A stretch of DNA of 64,000 bases. Origin: JACDAV01 sp964626755 (lineage in GTDB: Bacteria > Chloroflexota > Limnocylindria > Limnocylindrales > CSP1-4). The notes under the pieces were generated by a model. The model worked only from the letters and a program-made list of their open reading frames with translations. It was not told the origin of the DNA and made no database searches. This document shows, piece after piece, positions 7,647-16,144 of this stretch (within the stretch, counting starts at the first letter, position 1; every line of letters starts with the position of its first letter). Made by a program: the position numbers and the translations under genes. Location of the stretch: contig CAZVGO010000050.1 of NCBI GenBank assembly GCA_964626755.1, positions 1-64,000 of the forward strand, in the 5' to 3' direction.

Positions 7647-8752
7647 CCCGTCAGCTCGACGTAGGCCTCGCCGCCGAGCGGCCGTCCGCCCCGCGTCGCC
7701 TGGACGACCTGCGACCCCTCCCAGTAGACGACCCCGGTCGTCGGCCGCGTGTCGAGCTCCTGGTGAGCGACGGTTGGGGTCAGCTCGATCACCAGGCCTT
7801 CGCCGGGCAGCTCGATCCGCCAGCCGGCCGGGTACTCGGCCCCGGTCTCCGGGCTCCGCCAGCGCGCGGTGACGTTGACCGAGAAGGCCTCCCGCGTGAG
7901 GTGCTGGACGGTGGCATCCGGCTCGACCAGCGTGCCGTAGACGAGCGGATAGGTCCCATCCTGGTCGCGAACGAGCGACAGCGTCAGGTCCGTGCCGTCG
8001 TCGAGGTTGACCGCGAACCAGTCCCAGCCGCCCCCGCCGACCGCGATGAAGTCGCCCCACTGGTGGTCGAACCAGGCCGTGCCCTTCACGTTGAGCGCCG
8101 TCCCGTCGACCTCGATAGTGCCGGCCCCGGACATTCGCGTGCGGGAGTAGTAGTACGAGCCACCGGCCGGCCCAAAGTCAATCCAGCCGTCCCCGTCGTG
8201 GAGAACGGGCTCGGCGTCGCTCCGTAGCCCGAGGTCGAGCGAGATCGAGGCCGGGTCACCGCGTGTCTCGGATGTGTCAGCCCCGGCGGTCAGGTGATCG
8301 ATGCCGTCGCGACGCGTCATCGTCCACGGACTCGCCCCGCCGCCGGCGAGGCTGAAGTCGAAGCCGTCCGCGGGCGACCGGTCGACCTGAGGCCCGATCT
8401 CGTTTCGTTGCGCATACGTGAAACGACCGCCGGTTTCGTCGGTGATGGCGAGGTGCGACGCCCAGGTGACCGGAAACCGACCGCGCTCGGCCCGGAAGAT
8501 CACGTACTCGAAGCCCCACTCACCGCCGACTTCGGCCCTCAGGTGGCCCGTGTAATACCACCACTCGGTCATCCGCTGGTGAGGCGCGTCGTCGCGCGGG
8601 AACTCGACCGGCTGCGGATCCGCGACTATCACCGGCGACGGCTTCGGCGGTGGGGTGGGAAGCGGCCGCTGAGCGGGCGGGTTGGCGAGGATCGGGCCGC
8701 CGCCGCAACCGGCGAGGAGGGCAGCGATCGCGAACACGGCGATCCGCTTCAT
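7508..8752 (-). CDS. AttH/CrtC-like (carotenoid hydratase fold) lipoprotein
   Basis: A 414-residue secreted lipoprotein: MKRIAVFAIAALLAGC gives a signal peptide with lipobox Cys16, followed by a Pro-rich linker. The body matches the lipocalin-like AttH/CrtC family: RMTEWWYYTGHL, WGFEYVIFRAE, ASHLAITD, GTAWFDHQWGDF and GWDWFAVNLDDGTDLTL are its typical blocks. The family includes carotenoid 1,2-hydratase, but most members have no known reaction. The conserved domain ends near GGEAYVELTGYA; the last 40 or so residues are low-complexity Ser/Thr and coincide with the 139-base overlap with the convergent gene, so the true end may be earlier. Start ATG overlaps the RND transporter stop (ATGA), implying co-expression. 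Confidence 0.85.
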   Translation of the reverse strand: MKRIAVFAIAALLAGCGGGPILANPPAQRPLPTPPPKPSPVIVADPQPVEFPRDDAPHQRMTEWWYYTGHLRAEVGGEWGFEYVIFRAERGRFPVTWASHLAITDETGGRFTYAQRNEIGPQVDRSPADGFDFSLAGGGASPWTMTRRDGIDHLTAGADTSETRGDPASISLDLGLRSDAEPVLHDGDGWIDFGPAGGSYYYSRTRMSGAGTIEVDGTALNVKGTAWFDHQWGDFIAVGGGGWDWFAVNLDDGTDLTLSLVRDQDGTYPLVYGTLVEPDATVQHLTREAFSVNVTARWRSPETGAEYPAGWRIELPGEGLVIELTPTVAHQELDTRPTTGVVYWEGSQVVQATRGGRPLGGEAYVELTGYAAGDSSTGSSGGSTTSASSASTRAWASRPGSWARTDSMSSAEAR

Positions 8753-11019
8753 CGGGCCGCCGCCTCGATCTCCGCCTCGGTCGCCGGCAGCCGGCTCGCG
8801 ACGAATCTCTCGAGCCGGGCGGGGATCCACCAGTTCCACCGGCCCAGCAGTCGCATCGTCGCCGGGACGAGCAGCGCCCGGACGACCGTCGCATCGAGGG
8901 CGACCGCGATCGCCATCCCGATCCCGAGCGCCTTGATCAGGACGATGTCGGCGAACGCGAACGAGCCCGCGACCACGACGACGATGAGCGCCGCGGAGGT
9001 CACGATCCGGCCGCTTCGCTCGAGGCCGCGGGCGACCGCCTCGCGGTTGTCGCCGGTCCTGTCCCAGACCTCTTTCATCCGCGTGAGCAGGAAGACCTCG
9101 TAATCCATCGACAGGCCGAACAGCACGCAGAACAGGATGACGGGCTGGCTGGTCTCGACGAAGCCAACCGGTTGGAACCCGAGGAGTGCGGACAGGTTGC
9201 CGTCCTGGAAGATCCAGACGAGCGCGCCGAAGCTCGCGACGATCGACAGGGTGTTCATCACGAGCGCCTTTGCCGGCAGGACGACCGATCGGAGGAGGAC
9301 GAACAGCACGAGGTACGTCGAGACGACGATGAACAGCCCGGTCCGCGGGAAGTCGGCGGCAATCCGGCCGACCACGTCGGACACGTCCGCCGCACCGCCG
9401 CCGACGAGGACCGTCGTACCGGCCGGCGGTGCGAGGGCGCCCTCGGCATCGCGAAGGTCCGCCACGAGGCCGCGAGCCTCGTCCCGGTTCGGGCCGTACG
9501 GCGTGTAGATCGTGAACGCCGTGAGGTCGCCGCGAGTCGTCGCGCCGGCTGCCTGCTGGACGAATCGATCCGGCGGACCGCCGGGCGCGCCGTAGAGGAG
9601 CTGGTACTGCTCGAGGCGGAGCCGGGGGTCGATATCGACGAGCGACTCGATCCGCGTGATCCGCGGGTCCCCGCCGAGCCGCCTCGAGTACTCGAACAGG
9701 CGCGCCAGGTTCTCGGGCGTCGTCGCCTCACCGGTCGTCCGGATCGCGAGTGAGAGCGGTGCGAACGAGCCCTCGCCGAAGTTCGTGATCAGCCGGTCGA
9801 AGGCTTGCCGTGACGGCACCGAGGCCGGGAGGATCGAGGAGTCCGGGGCGTTGAACCGGGCGTGGAGGAACGGCGCTCCCAGGACGAGCAGGAAGGCGAG
9901 CGTCGGGATGAGGACCGCAACCGGACGCCGCATGACCGCGCGCGCGACGCGCGCCCACGGGCCGTCCCCGTCGCTCCGGACAGCGACGGACCGTATGCGC
10001 AGCGCATCGATCCGCGTACCGACGACAGCCAGCAACGCCGGCTGGAGCGTCAGAGCCGCAAGTACCGCGAGCGCGACGACGACCGCCCCGGCGATCCCGA
10101 CCGAGCGCAGGATCATGAATTCGAAGAGGATCAGGCCGATGAGTCCGAGCAGGACCGTCAGGCCGCTGAAGAACACGGCCCGGCCCGCAGTCGCCACCGT
10201 CACCCGCACAGCGTCGGCGACCCTGTCCGGCCCGGTCCGAGCCGCGAGCTCCTCGCGGAAGCGACTCGTCATCAACAGCGAGTAGTCGACTCCCAACCCG
10301 AGGCCCAGCAGCGTCGCGAGGTTGAGGACGAAGATGCTCATCGGCGTCGCGCCGGCGACGAGATAGATGATCCCGAGGGCGACGAACACGGCCGCCCCAC
10401 CGACGGCGAGCGGCACGGCCGCCGCCACGACCGATCCGAACACGAAGAGCAGGGCCAGCGCGGCAAGGGGCAGCGAGATGATCTCGCTCCGCTGGAGGTC
10501 CGCCTCGGAAACGGCCTGGACGTCGCCGTAGAACGCGGGCCCGCCGGCAAGGCCCACCTCGAGGCCGGCGACGGGCCGAAGGCTTGCCTCGAGCCCCGGC
10601 AGCGCCTCGGGCGAGTCGTCGGGTGGCAGGTCGAGGAGGACGATGTCGTATACCGTCCGCCGATCGGCCGAGACCTGGCCGGGGGCGACGAGATGGGACA
10701 CGAGGCCGGCGACGTGGCGGGTGCCCGGGACGTCGCGGATCGTCTCGGCCGCGGCCGTTTCGAATTCCGGGCTGCCGGCCAGCCAGCGCTCGCTGTGGAC
10801 GACGAGGACGACCGCCGATGGCGGGGCGTTCAGCTCCGTTCGGAGGACCTCCCGGGCACGGCTCGACTCCAGGTCGTCGAGGCTGAACCCGCCGGCCCGC
10901 AAGGCATCGCCGACGCGGGGCGCGAACGGGACGGCGGTCAGCAGGAGGATTGCCCAGGCGCCGATCACCGCCCGCCGGCGGTGGACGACGAACCGGCCGA
11001 GGCGGTCGAAGTTCGTCAC
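8749..11019 (-). CDS. MMPL/RND-family membrane transporter
   Basis: A 756-residue protein with the internal duplication of MMPL transporters: one helix at the N-terminus (about residues 14-35), a large outside domain, a bundle of helices containing GLGVDYSLLMTSRFREEL near residue 245, then a second outside domain and second bundle containing FGLSMDYEVFLLTRMKEVW near residue 635. The Asp-Tyr pairs are the family's proton-relay motifs. Substrates of related proteins are lipids or hydrophobic compounds. Translationally coupled to the AttH-like lipoprotein downstream, suggesting both act in the envelope. The GTG start overlaps the stop of a possible seven-codon leader reading frame. Confidence 0.9.
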   Translation of the reverse strand: MTNFDRLGRFVVHRRRAVIGAWAILLLTAVPFAPRVGDALRAGGFSLDDLESSRAREVLRTELNAPPSAVVLVVHSERWLAGSPEFETAAAETIRDVPGTRHVAGLVSHLVAPGQVSADRRTVYDIVLLDLPPDDSPEALPGLEASLRPVAGLEVGLAGGPAFYGDVQAVSEADLQRSEIISLPLAALALLFVFGSVVAAAVPLAVGGAAVFVALGIIYLVAGATPMSIFVLNLATLLGLGLGVDYSLLMTSRFREELAARTGPDRVADAVRVTVATAGRAVFFSGLTVLLGLIGLILFEFMILRSVGIAGAVVVALAVLAALTLQPALLAVVGTRIDALRIRSVAVRSDGDGPWARVARAVMRRPVAVLIPTLAFLLVLGAPFLHARFNAPDSSILPASVPSRQAFDRLITNFGEGSFAPLSLAIRTTGEATTPENLARLFEYSRRLGGDPRITRIESLVDIDPRLRLEQYQLLYGAPGGPPDRFVQQAAGATTRGDLTAFTIYTPYGPNRDEARGLVADLRDAEGALAPPAGTTVLVGGGAADVSDVVGRIAADFPRTGLFIVVSTYLVLFVLLRSVVLPAKALVMNTLSIVASFGALVWIFQDGNLSALLGFQPVGFVETSQPVILFCVLFGLSMDYEVFLLTRMKEVWDRTGDNREAVARGLERSGRIVTSAALIVVVVAGSFAFADIVLIKALGIGMAIAVALDATVVRALLVPATMRLLGRWNWWIPARLERFVASRLPATEAEIEAAAR

Positions 11020-11039
11020 GGAACCGGGCGGGGGGACAT
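11016..11039 (-). CDS. Possible seven-codon leaderless upstream reading frame
   Basis: On the minus strand an ATG at 11037-11039 lies seven bases after a TAGGAT hexamer (11047-11052). It opens a frame encoding MSPRPVP and then a TGA that overlaps the GTG start of the MMPL gene (GTGA). This would be a leaderless micro-frame coupled to the transporter start. It is too short to support by composition; the support is the exact spacing and overlap, both shared with other genes here. Confidence 0.3.
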   Translation of the reverse strand: MSPRPVP

Positions 11040-11249
11040 CCGGGCCATCCTAGCCCGGGGAGCAGCGGGACTCCTTTCCGGGCGCGATCTACGGTGTCCG
11101 GGGGATGCGCCGCCTCGGGGTCCGTGGTTGGATAGCGGCGGCGACTCCTCCGCCCCGGCGCTCTCCGTCACGAGCGCCCGGGGGGTTCGTCGCGACAGGG
11201 GCTCACCATCGCCGACACTGCCGCCGAACTGGATTCACTGGCTCCGGGC

Positions 11250-11690
11250 GTGGTCGCCTGGGCCGAGGCGATCGTCGGGGCACTCCGCCGGGAGGACCGG
11301 TTCCACTCCGCGTCCGTGCTCGTCCACGACCCTGCGGCCGCCGGACTGCGGCTGGCCGCGCTGTGGCGAGGCCCGGACGAGGGCGCCGCGGTCGCCCGGC
11401 CGTCGTGGGTCGTGCCGCTGATCGGGTCGGTCTGCGGCTGGGTCTTCCGGACGGGCCGGCCGGCGCTCGTCGCCGACGTGACCAGCCATGCCGACTACCT
11501 CGCCTACCCGGGCTCCGCGACGCGGAGCGAGCTAGCCGCCCCGATCCTCGTCGCGGGCCGGCCGATCGGTGTCATCAACGTCGAGAGCCCCCGAGTGGGC
11601 GAGTTCGGAATCGCGGATCTCGAGCGCCTCGAGCTCCGCGCCGCAGCCGCAGCGGACTCATCGCCAGTCGGCGAGCTGCCAGCGGCCTGA
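11250..11690 (+). CDS. GAF-domain protein
   Basis: A 146-residue protein made of one GAF domain: FHSASVLVHDPAAAGLRLAAL, then GSVCGWVFRTGRPALVADV, SELAAPILVAGRPIGVINVES and FGIADLERLELRAAAAA are the usual order of GAF blocks. Such domains bind small ligands or tetrapyrroles or sense redox. No output domain is attached. The frame is open upstream through GLTIADTAAELDSLAPG but without a standard start, so GTG 11250 is the earliest usable codon. The upstream DNA separates it from the divergent RND operon. Confidence 0.7.
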   Translation: MVAWAEAIVGALRREDRFHSASVLVHDPAAAGLRLAALWRGPDEGAAVARPSWVVPLIGSVCGWVFRTGRPALVADVTSHADYLAYPGSATRSELAAPILVAGRPIGVINVESPRVGEFGIADLERLELRAAAAADSSPVGELPAA

Positions 11691-11718
11691 CGCCGGGCAC
11701 CCGGCTCGCGCTTCCTGC

Positions 11719-11724
11719 TAGCAT
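11719..11724 (+). promoter_or_regulatory. Extended -10 of a probable leaderless promoter
   Basis: TAGCAT preceded by TGC (an extended -10) is nine bases before the GTG at 11734, leaving room for at most a two- or three-base leader. Confidence 0.45.
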
Positions 11725-11733
11725 CGTGGCGCT

Positions 11734-12054
11734 GTGCAGCTGTTCACGATCGCGTTCCAGCAGCCCATCCCGTTCGGGATCGCGACCATCGTCACTGTCG
11801 TGATGATCTATGCATTCCTTCGGTCGGCGATGGTGGCAGAGGGAACGGCATCCTGGCCTCGCCGGATCACTGGCCCGAACGGGAAGTGGCTCTTCGGCCT
11901 GCTGTTCGTCGGCTGGGCGCTGCTGTTCGGGATTGGGCTCCAGTTTGTGCCCCACGAGGGCGCGAACTCGCCGTACGGCGGCCTCGGGCTCATCGCCCTG
12001 TTCACGGGCTTCTTCATCATGATGGGGTTCCTCTGGGCGGTCATCGGGGACTGA
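11734..12054 (+). CDS. Small membrane protein, three transmembrane segments
   Basis: A 106-residue protein with hydrophobic segments at about residues 13-30 (IPFGIATIVTVVMIYAFL), 52-70 (WLFGLLFVGWALLFGIGL) and 82-103. The loop between the first two is basic and polar. I do not recognise a family. The promoter-like extended -10 box just upstream and the well-formed hydrophobic pattern support it as a real gene. It ends 76 bases before the dyad in front of the aminomutase gene. Confidence 0.65.
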   Translation: MQLFTIAFQQPIPFGIATIVTVVMIYAFLRSAMVAEGTASWPRRITGPNGKWLFGLLFVGWALLFGIGLQFVPHEGANSPYGGLGLIALFTGFFIMMGFLWAVIGD

Positions 12055-12085
12055 CGCCAGCACCCTGATCGGTACCTCCGGCCGG

Positions 12086-12115
12086 TGGACCGGTTCGCGG
12101 CGCCCGCGCTATCAT
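12086..12115 (+). promoter_or_regulatory. Promoter of the lysine 2,3-aminomutase gene
   Basis: TGGACC (12086-12091) and TATCAT (12110-12115) are 18 bases apart. Transcription would start near 12122, so the dyad at 12131-12149 would lie in the early transcribed region. Confidence 0.5.
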
Positions 12116-12130
12116 CCAGGAACTTGCAGA

Positions 12131-12149
12131 GTGCATACTTCTTATGCAC
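12131..12149. promoter_or_regulatory. Perfect 7-5-7 palindrome, operator or leader hairpin
   Basis: GTGCATACTTCTTATGCAC: arms GTGCATA and TATGCAC around CTTCT. It sits just downstream of the aminomutase promoter and is AT-rich for this genome. It may be a regulator site or form a hairpin in the leader. Although an in-frame GTG begins the palindrome, the symmetry suggests the DNA serves regulation and translation starts later. Confidence 0.5.
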
Positions 12150-12184
12150 TCGACAGCAGGCGCTCGATCGGAGAAGCTGGCAGC

Positions 12185-13762
12185 GTGGACGTCCAGGAGA
12201 TCAAGGCAGCGGTCGCGCACCAGGCCTCGGCGGCAGCCGCGGCCGCGGAGCCGTTCGTCAACCGCCGCGATCCCGCCCAGGCCCTCGGGCCGGACGGCCG
12301 CCCGGCGGTCAGCCGGCGAGCGCCGCTGTGGGCGGACGTGCCCGACGAGAAGTGGAACGACTGGCGCTGGCAGCTCTCGAACCGGGTCAACGAGGTCGAC
12401 GAGATCGGAGCGGTCCTCAACCTGACCGAGGACGAGCGCGAAGGCCTCTCGGCGCCGGAGAAGTTCCGGGTCGACATCACCCCGTACTTCATCAGCCTGA
12501 TCGACCCGGACGACCCCAAGGACCCGATCCGCCGCCAGGTCATCCCGACCGCCCGCGAGCACCAGGCGTTCACCGCGATGATGGAGGACTCGCTGGCAGA
12601 GGACCGCCACTCGCCGGTGCCCGGCCTCGTCCACCGCTACCCGGACCGCGTCCTCATGCTCGTCACGACCCAGTGCGCGAGCTACTGCCGCTACTGCACC
12701 CGGTCGCGGATCGTCGGCGACCCGACCCAGAACTTCAACCGCAAGGACCACGAGGCCCAGCTCGACTACCTGCGCCGGACCCCGCAGGTTCGCGACGTGC
12801 TCATCTCCGGCGGCGACGGCCTGACGCTCGCCCCGAAGCTCTTCGAGTCGATCATCCGCGGTCTCCGCGAGATCCCCCACATCGAGATCATCCGGATCGG
12901 CTCGCGGGTGCCGGTGTTCCTGCCCCAGCGGATCGACGACGAGCTATGCGAGATGCTCGCGAAGTACCACCCGATGTGGATCAACCTCCACTTCAACCAC
13001 CCGAACGAGATCACGCCCGAGGTCAGCCGGGCGGTCGACCGCCTCACCCGGGCCGGCATCCCGGTCGGCAACCAGAGCGTGCTGCTCGCCGGCGTCAACG
13101 ACTGCGTCCACATCCAGCGGGCGCTCGTCCACCGGCTCGTCGAGAACCGGATCCGGCCGTACTACCTCTACCAGTGCGACCTCGTCGAGGGCTCGGGGCA
13201 CTTCCGGACGCCGGTCGGCAAGGGGCTCGAGATCATGGAGGGCCTGCGCGGCCACACGTCCGGCTACGCGATCCCGACGTTCGTGATCGATGCCCCCGGT
13301 GGTGGCGGCAAGATCCCGGTGATGCCGAACTACCTCATCAGCTACTCCGACCACAAGGTCGTGCTCCGCAACTACGAGGGCTACATCACGACCTACGAGG
13401 AGCCCGAGTCGTACCAGCGCCACGACAGCGCGGCGTGCACGTATTGCCAGACCGAGCGGCCGGAGCCGGGCCAGTCCGGCGTCCTGGGGCTGCTCGAGGG
13501 CGAGCGGATGTGGATCGAGCCGAAGGGCTTCGAAGAGGTCCACTCGCGCGGCAACACCGAGCAGCACCGCCTCCAGGACCCGTCGAAGTGGGTGCCGTTC
13601 GGGGTCGGGGCGATCGAGGGGCAGGCGGGTCGCCCGCTGCGGGTGATCGAGGGCAGCTCGGAGGCCGCCAAGGCGCCCGCGCCGCCGGCGTACAAGCCTG
13701 GCGAGGAGCCCCGACCGCGCGACGGCGAGCCGACCGGCTCCGCCCACGGTGAGCTCCTCTAG
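12185..13762 (+). CDS. kamA: Lysine 2,3-aminomutase (radical SAM, PLP)
   Basis: Converts L-lysine to L-beta-lysine using a 4Fe-4S cluster, S-adenosylmethionine and PLP. The radical-SAM motif CASYCRYC (CxxxCxxC, about residues 164-171) and the following GGDGLTL-type segment are present. DAPGGGGKIPVMPNY holds the lysine that binds PLP in characterised enzymes. A later CTYC pair matches the C-terminal zinc-binding cysteines. Length 525 residues is slightly above the usual 420-470 because of N- and C-terminal extensions. GTG 12185 is chosen because the palindrome at 12131-12149 lies upstream; GTG 12131 would add 18 residues. No beta-lysine acetyltransferase (AblB) is adjacent, so the role (osmolyte or lysine use) is open. 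Confidence 0.9.
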   Translation: MDVQEIKAAVAHQASAAAAAAEPFVNRRDPAQALGPDGRPAVSRRAPLWADVPDEKWNDWRWQLSNRVNEVDEIGAVLNLTEDEREGLSAPEKFRVDITPYFISLIDPDDPKDPIRRQVIPTAREHQAFTAMMEDSLAEDRHSPVPGLVHRYPDRVLMLVTTQCASYCRYCTRSRIVGDPTQNFNRKDHEAQLDYLRRTPQVRDVLISGGDGLTLAPKLFESIIRGLREIPHIEIIRIGSRVPVFLPQRIDDELCEMLAKYHPMWINLHFNHPNEITPEVSRAVDRLTRAGIPVGNQSVLLAGVNDCVHIQRALVHRLVENRIRPYYLYQCDLVEGSGHFRTPVGKGLEIMEGLRGHTSGYAIPTFVIDAPGGGGKIPVMPNYLISYSDHKVVLRNYEGYITTYEEPESYQRHDSAACTYCQTERPEPGQSGVLGLLEGERMWIEPKGFEEVHSRGNTEQHRLQDPSKWVPFGVGAIEGQAGRPLRVIEGSSEAAKAPAPPAYKPGEEPRPRDGEPTGSAHGELL

Positions 13763-13765
13763 ACT
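13760..13765 (+). promoter_or_regulatory. -10 hexamer of a probable leaderless promoter
   Basis: TAGACT begins at the aminomutase stop codon and lies six bases before the GTG at 13772. Confidence 0.5.
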
Positions 13766-13771
13766 CTCGTC

Positions 13772-14140
13772 GTGGCGAAGTTTCCTCCGGACATCCTTGC
13801 GGCCCTCGCCGAGCGCGAGGAAGTCGAGATCGAAACGGGCGGACGCCGAACGATCATCTGGATCGTCGCCCACGGCCCTCATGTCTTCGTCCGCTCGGTC
13901 CGGGGAGAGAGCGGCCGCTGGTACCAGGATCTCCTCGCCGACCCTGAGGCCACGATCCATATCCGCGGCAAGCCGAAGCTCCCGCCGGTAGCGGTCCGCG
14001 GGATCCACGCCCCGGACGCGGAGTCAGTCGCCGCCTGCACTCGCGCGCTCGAGAAGAAGTACGCCCGACACGGGTCGTCGCTGAAGGCGATGCTCCTGCC
14101 CAAAACGCTCCCAACCACGGTCCGGCTCGAGCCTCGCTGA
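13772..14140 (+). CDS. DUF2255 family protein
   Basis: A 122-residue protein that matches my memory of DUF2255, a small beta-barrel family related to pyridoxamine-phosphate oxidase-like or deazaflavin-binding folds. Typical blocks are FPPDILAALAEREEVEIET, RRTIIWIVAHGPHVFVRSVRGESGRWYQDLLADP and the segment RGKPKLPPVAVRGI. No catalytic residue can be assigned. A leaderless-type promoter precedes it, so it is probably independent of the aminomutase. A small unknown gene begins two bases after its stop. Confidence 0.7.
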   Translation: MAKFPPDILAALAEREEVEIETGGRRTIIWIVAHGPHVFVRSVRGESGRWYQDLLADPEATIHIRGKPKLPPVAVRGIHAPDAESVAACTRALEKKYARHGSSLKAMLLPKTLPTTVRLEPR

Positions 14141-14142
14141 GA

Positions 14143-14397
14143 GTGGGGAAGCGGAAGGGGCCGTCGGTCGGCCAGGCGATCGGCGGGATCCTGTCCGGCA
14201 TCGACGGGCAGATCTTTCGCTCGACGCCGCCGCCTCACGAGCTCGTCCGGAAGGGCCAGGCCGTCCGCGGGCTCAGTGGGCAGGATGGCTCGGACCTCGC
14301 CATCGAGTGGCCGACGGAAGCCGCCGCGGATGAGGCGCCGCCGACCGACGAGGAGCCGCCCGACGCCAGTTCTGCCAGCTGTCGAGGCTCTCGATGA
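14143..14397 (+). CDS. Small hypothetical protein, basic head and acidic tail
   Basis: An 84-residue frame starting with GTG two bases after the DUF2255 stop. The first 55 residues (GPSVGQAIGGILSGIDGQIFRSTPPPHELVRKGQAVRGLSG in parts) look like a folded small domain; the last 25 are acidic and alanine/proline-rich. No family recognised. Support is the tight coupling with the previous gene and the protein-like composition of the first two thirds. Confidence 0.5.
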   Translation: MGKRKGPSVGQAIGGILSGIDGQIFRSTPPPHELVRKGQAVRGLSGQDGSDLAIEWPTEAAADEAPPTDEEPPDASSASCRGSR

Positions 14398-14476
14398 GCG
14401 GCTTCGCCGCGACCGTCGCGTAACAGCGGCGCCCCGGGAACGTCCATTGGGCGTTGCGGAGCCGAGGAGAGGTGTC

Positions 14477-15643
14477 ATGGGCGACCCACAGGTCATCGAG
14501 CGGATCGCGGCGTGGGAAGCCGCGGGACTCATCGACGCGGAGGTTGCCGCCCGCCTCCGTGCGGCCGAAGCGGACCGGTCGGCTGACCCCGGTCGCGGCA
14601 ACCCGATGGCCGCTGCGGCGGCGCTGTTCGGGCCGGCAGTCACGATCGCCGAGATGTTCGGCTATCTCGGGACGGGATTCGTCATTGCGGCGTGGTACAC
14701 GCTGCTCAGTCGCCCCGGCCTCTTCGGCGACATGAATCTCGCGTGGGCACTGGGACACGGCCTCGTGGCGGTCGTGCTGGTGATCATCGGGGCACGCCTC
14801 CTGCGTGGTTCAGCTCGCGCGCGGCGCGCGGCCGGTGTCGCCTTCGTCGTCGCCTCAGGGGCGACGATGGGTTCGCTTAGCTCCACCGCCGACGCGCTCA
14901 CCACGTTGGCGCCGGAGTCTCTGATGGTCATAGGTGCTGCCGGCGGACTCGCGGCCGCGGCCGTCTTCCGCCGGCTCCATCCCGCGCTGCTCACCCAGTT
15001 CGGCCTGCTCGCGGGCATCGCGACACTGGCCTTCGCCATGCAGCAATGGGTCGAACGAGCGGTCTTTCCGCCCGGCGATGCGTTCGGCGAGATCGCCGCC
15101 GGTAGCCCGGCCCCGATCGTCAAGGTCGCACTGACGGCGGGCTTGTGGCTTCTCGTCGCGTTGATCGTGGGGCTCGTCGGCCGCCGCGAGGCGTCACGTG
15201 GGACCGTCGCGGCCGATCGGCGAGCGGCACTGTCCCGCGTCTGGGCCGGCTTCGTCGCTGTGCTTGGGGTGACGGCCGCGGTCCTCATCTCCACGCACGA
15301 TCCCTCGACGTTCGAGACCCATCGCGTCCTCGAGCCCCTCGTCGGAGATCTCGCGATCCTCGTCGTGGGCGGGATCCTGCTCGAGCGGGCCTTCCGCCGC
15401 GACGCAAGCGCGTTCGTCTACCCCGCGGGTCTTGCCGTGATCGTCGCGCTGACCGACCTCAACGCGAGCTACCTCGCGAGGGCCACGTCGACGGAGATCG
15501 GGCTGCTCGTCGAGGGCGTCATCCTCCTTGTCGCCGGTCTCGGGATCGAACGGCTGCGGCGCCGGCTCGCGCGCCGCTCGGCCGGCCCGCCGATGCCCGC
15601 CTCCGCCATCGAGTCCGCGGCCGCTCCGCCGTCCGCATTTTGA
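14477..15643 (+). CDS. DUF2157-type multi-pass membrane protein
   Basis: A 388-residue protein. The first 35 residues (GDPQVIERIAAWEAAGLIDAEVAARLRAAE) resemble the soluble N-terminal helix-pair of DUF2157 proteins. About ten hydrophobic helices follow. It is predicted to sit in the cytoplasmic membrane; no function is established for the family. ATG 14477 is chosen because GAGGAGAGG lies eight to nine bases upstream; the same frame is open further upstream but with coding-unlike Arg-rich sequence. Confidence 0.75.
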   Translation: MGDPQVIERIAAWEAAGLIDAEVAARLRAAEADRSADPGRGNPMAAAAALFGPAVTIAEMFGYLGTGFVIAAWYTLLSRPGLFGDMNLAWALGHGLVAVVLVIIGARLLRGSARARRAAGVAFVVASGATMGSLSSTADALTTLAPESLMVIGAAGGLAAAAVFRRLHPALLTQFGLLAGIATLAFAMQQWVERAVFPPGDAFGEIAAGSPAPIVKVALTAGLWLLVALIVGLVGRREASRGTVAADRRAALSRVWAGFVAVLGVTAAVLISTHDPSTFETHRVLEPLVGDLAILVVGGILLERAFRRDASAFVYPAGLAVIVALTDLNASYLARATSTEIGLLVEGVILLVAGLGIERLRRRLARRSAGPPMPASAIESAAAPPSAF

Positions 15644-15757
15644 GGTAGGCGCAGGCCGCGCGATGCGGCGCCTGCCCGATGGCAGGGCGGCGCGGAGCCA
15701 CGAGGCTGGTCGACGAGAGCTCGCCGAGGACGGCGGGCCCGCCAGAGGAGGCCTCCG

Positions 15758-16069
15758 ATGCGCGCCATGTCGTTCTATCTCGCCGATCTCGCTCTCCGGG
15801 CCTCGGAGCGTCCGGGGCGCCGGATCCCCGAGCCCGCCGACGCGGGTCCCTTCTGGACGCCGGAACGCGCCGCGGCATGGCGCGCCTGGGCCAGTCGTGA
15901 CGCTGCCGCCGAACGCGCGCCCGTCATCACCCCACGAACGGGCCTCCCGACGCGCATCGAGGCGCCATCTCGTCGCGCGGTCGTCGAAACGACGCCCGTC
16001 ACCCGGCAATCCGCGCGTGGCGGCTGGCTCGAACTCCTCCGCGGAGCGCGCCAACCGGCGCGTCGCTGA
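15758..16069 (+). CDS. Small hypothetical protein
   Basis: A 103-residue frame with a good ribosome binding site (GAGGAGG about ten bases before the ATG). It begins RAMSFYLADLALRASERPGRR and is rich in Ala, Arg and Pro, with a possibly amphipathic start. No family recognised. Support is the ribosome site and position between two genes on the same strand; composition alone would not prove coding. Confidence 0.45.
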   Translation: MRAMSFYLADLALRASERPGRRIPEPADAGPFWTPERAAAWRAWASRDAAAERAPVITPRTGLPTRIEAPSRRAVVETTPVTRQSARGGWLELLRGARQPARR

Positions 16070-16132
16070 TCGGCCGCCGTCCCGCGGCCGGCCGGCCGCC
16101 CCGATGCCCGAGGTGGATTCGCACCGCCGCCG

Positions 16133-16138
16133 TACCAT
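16133..16138 (+). promoter_or_regulatory. -10 hexamer of a probable leaderless promoter
   Basis: TACCAT is six bases before the ATG at 16145, the same spacing as at several other gene heads in this window. Confidence 0.5.
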
Positions 16139-16144
16139 CCGGGC

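Noticed and set aside
9862..11421. A 519-codon plus-strand frame opposite the MMPL gene
   Set aside because: Low-complexity Arg/Asp-rich sequence; the real gene is on the minus strand with family motifs.
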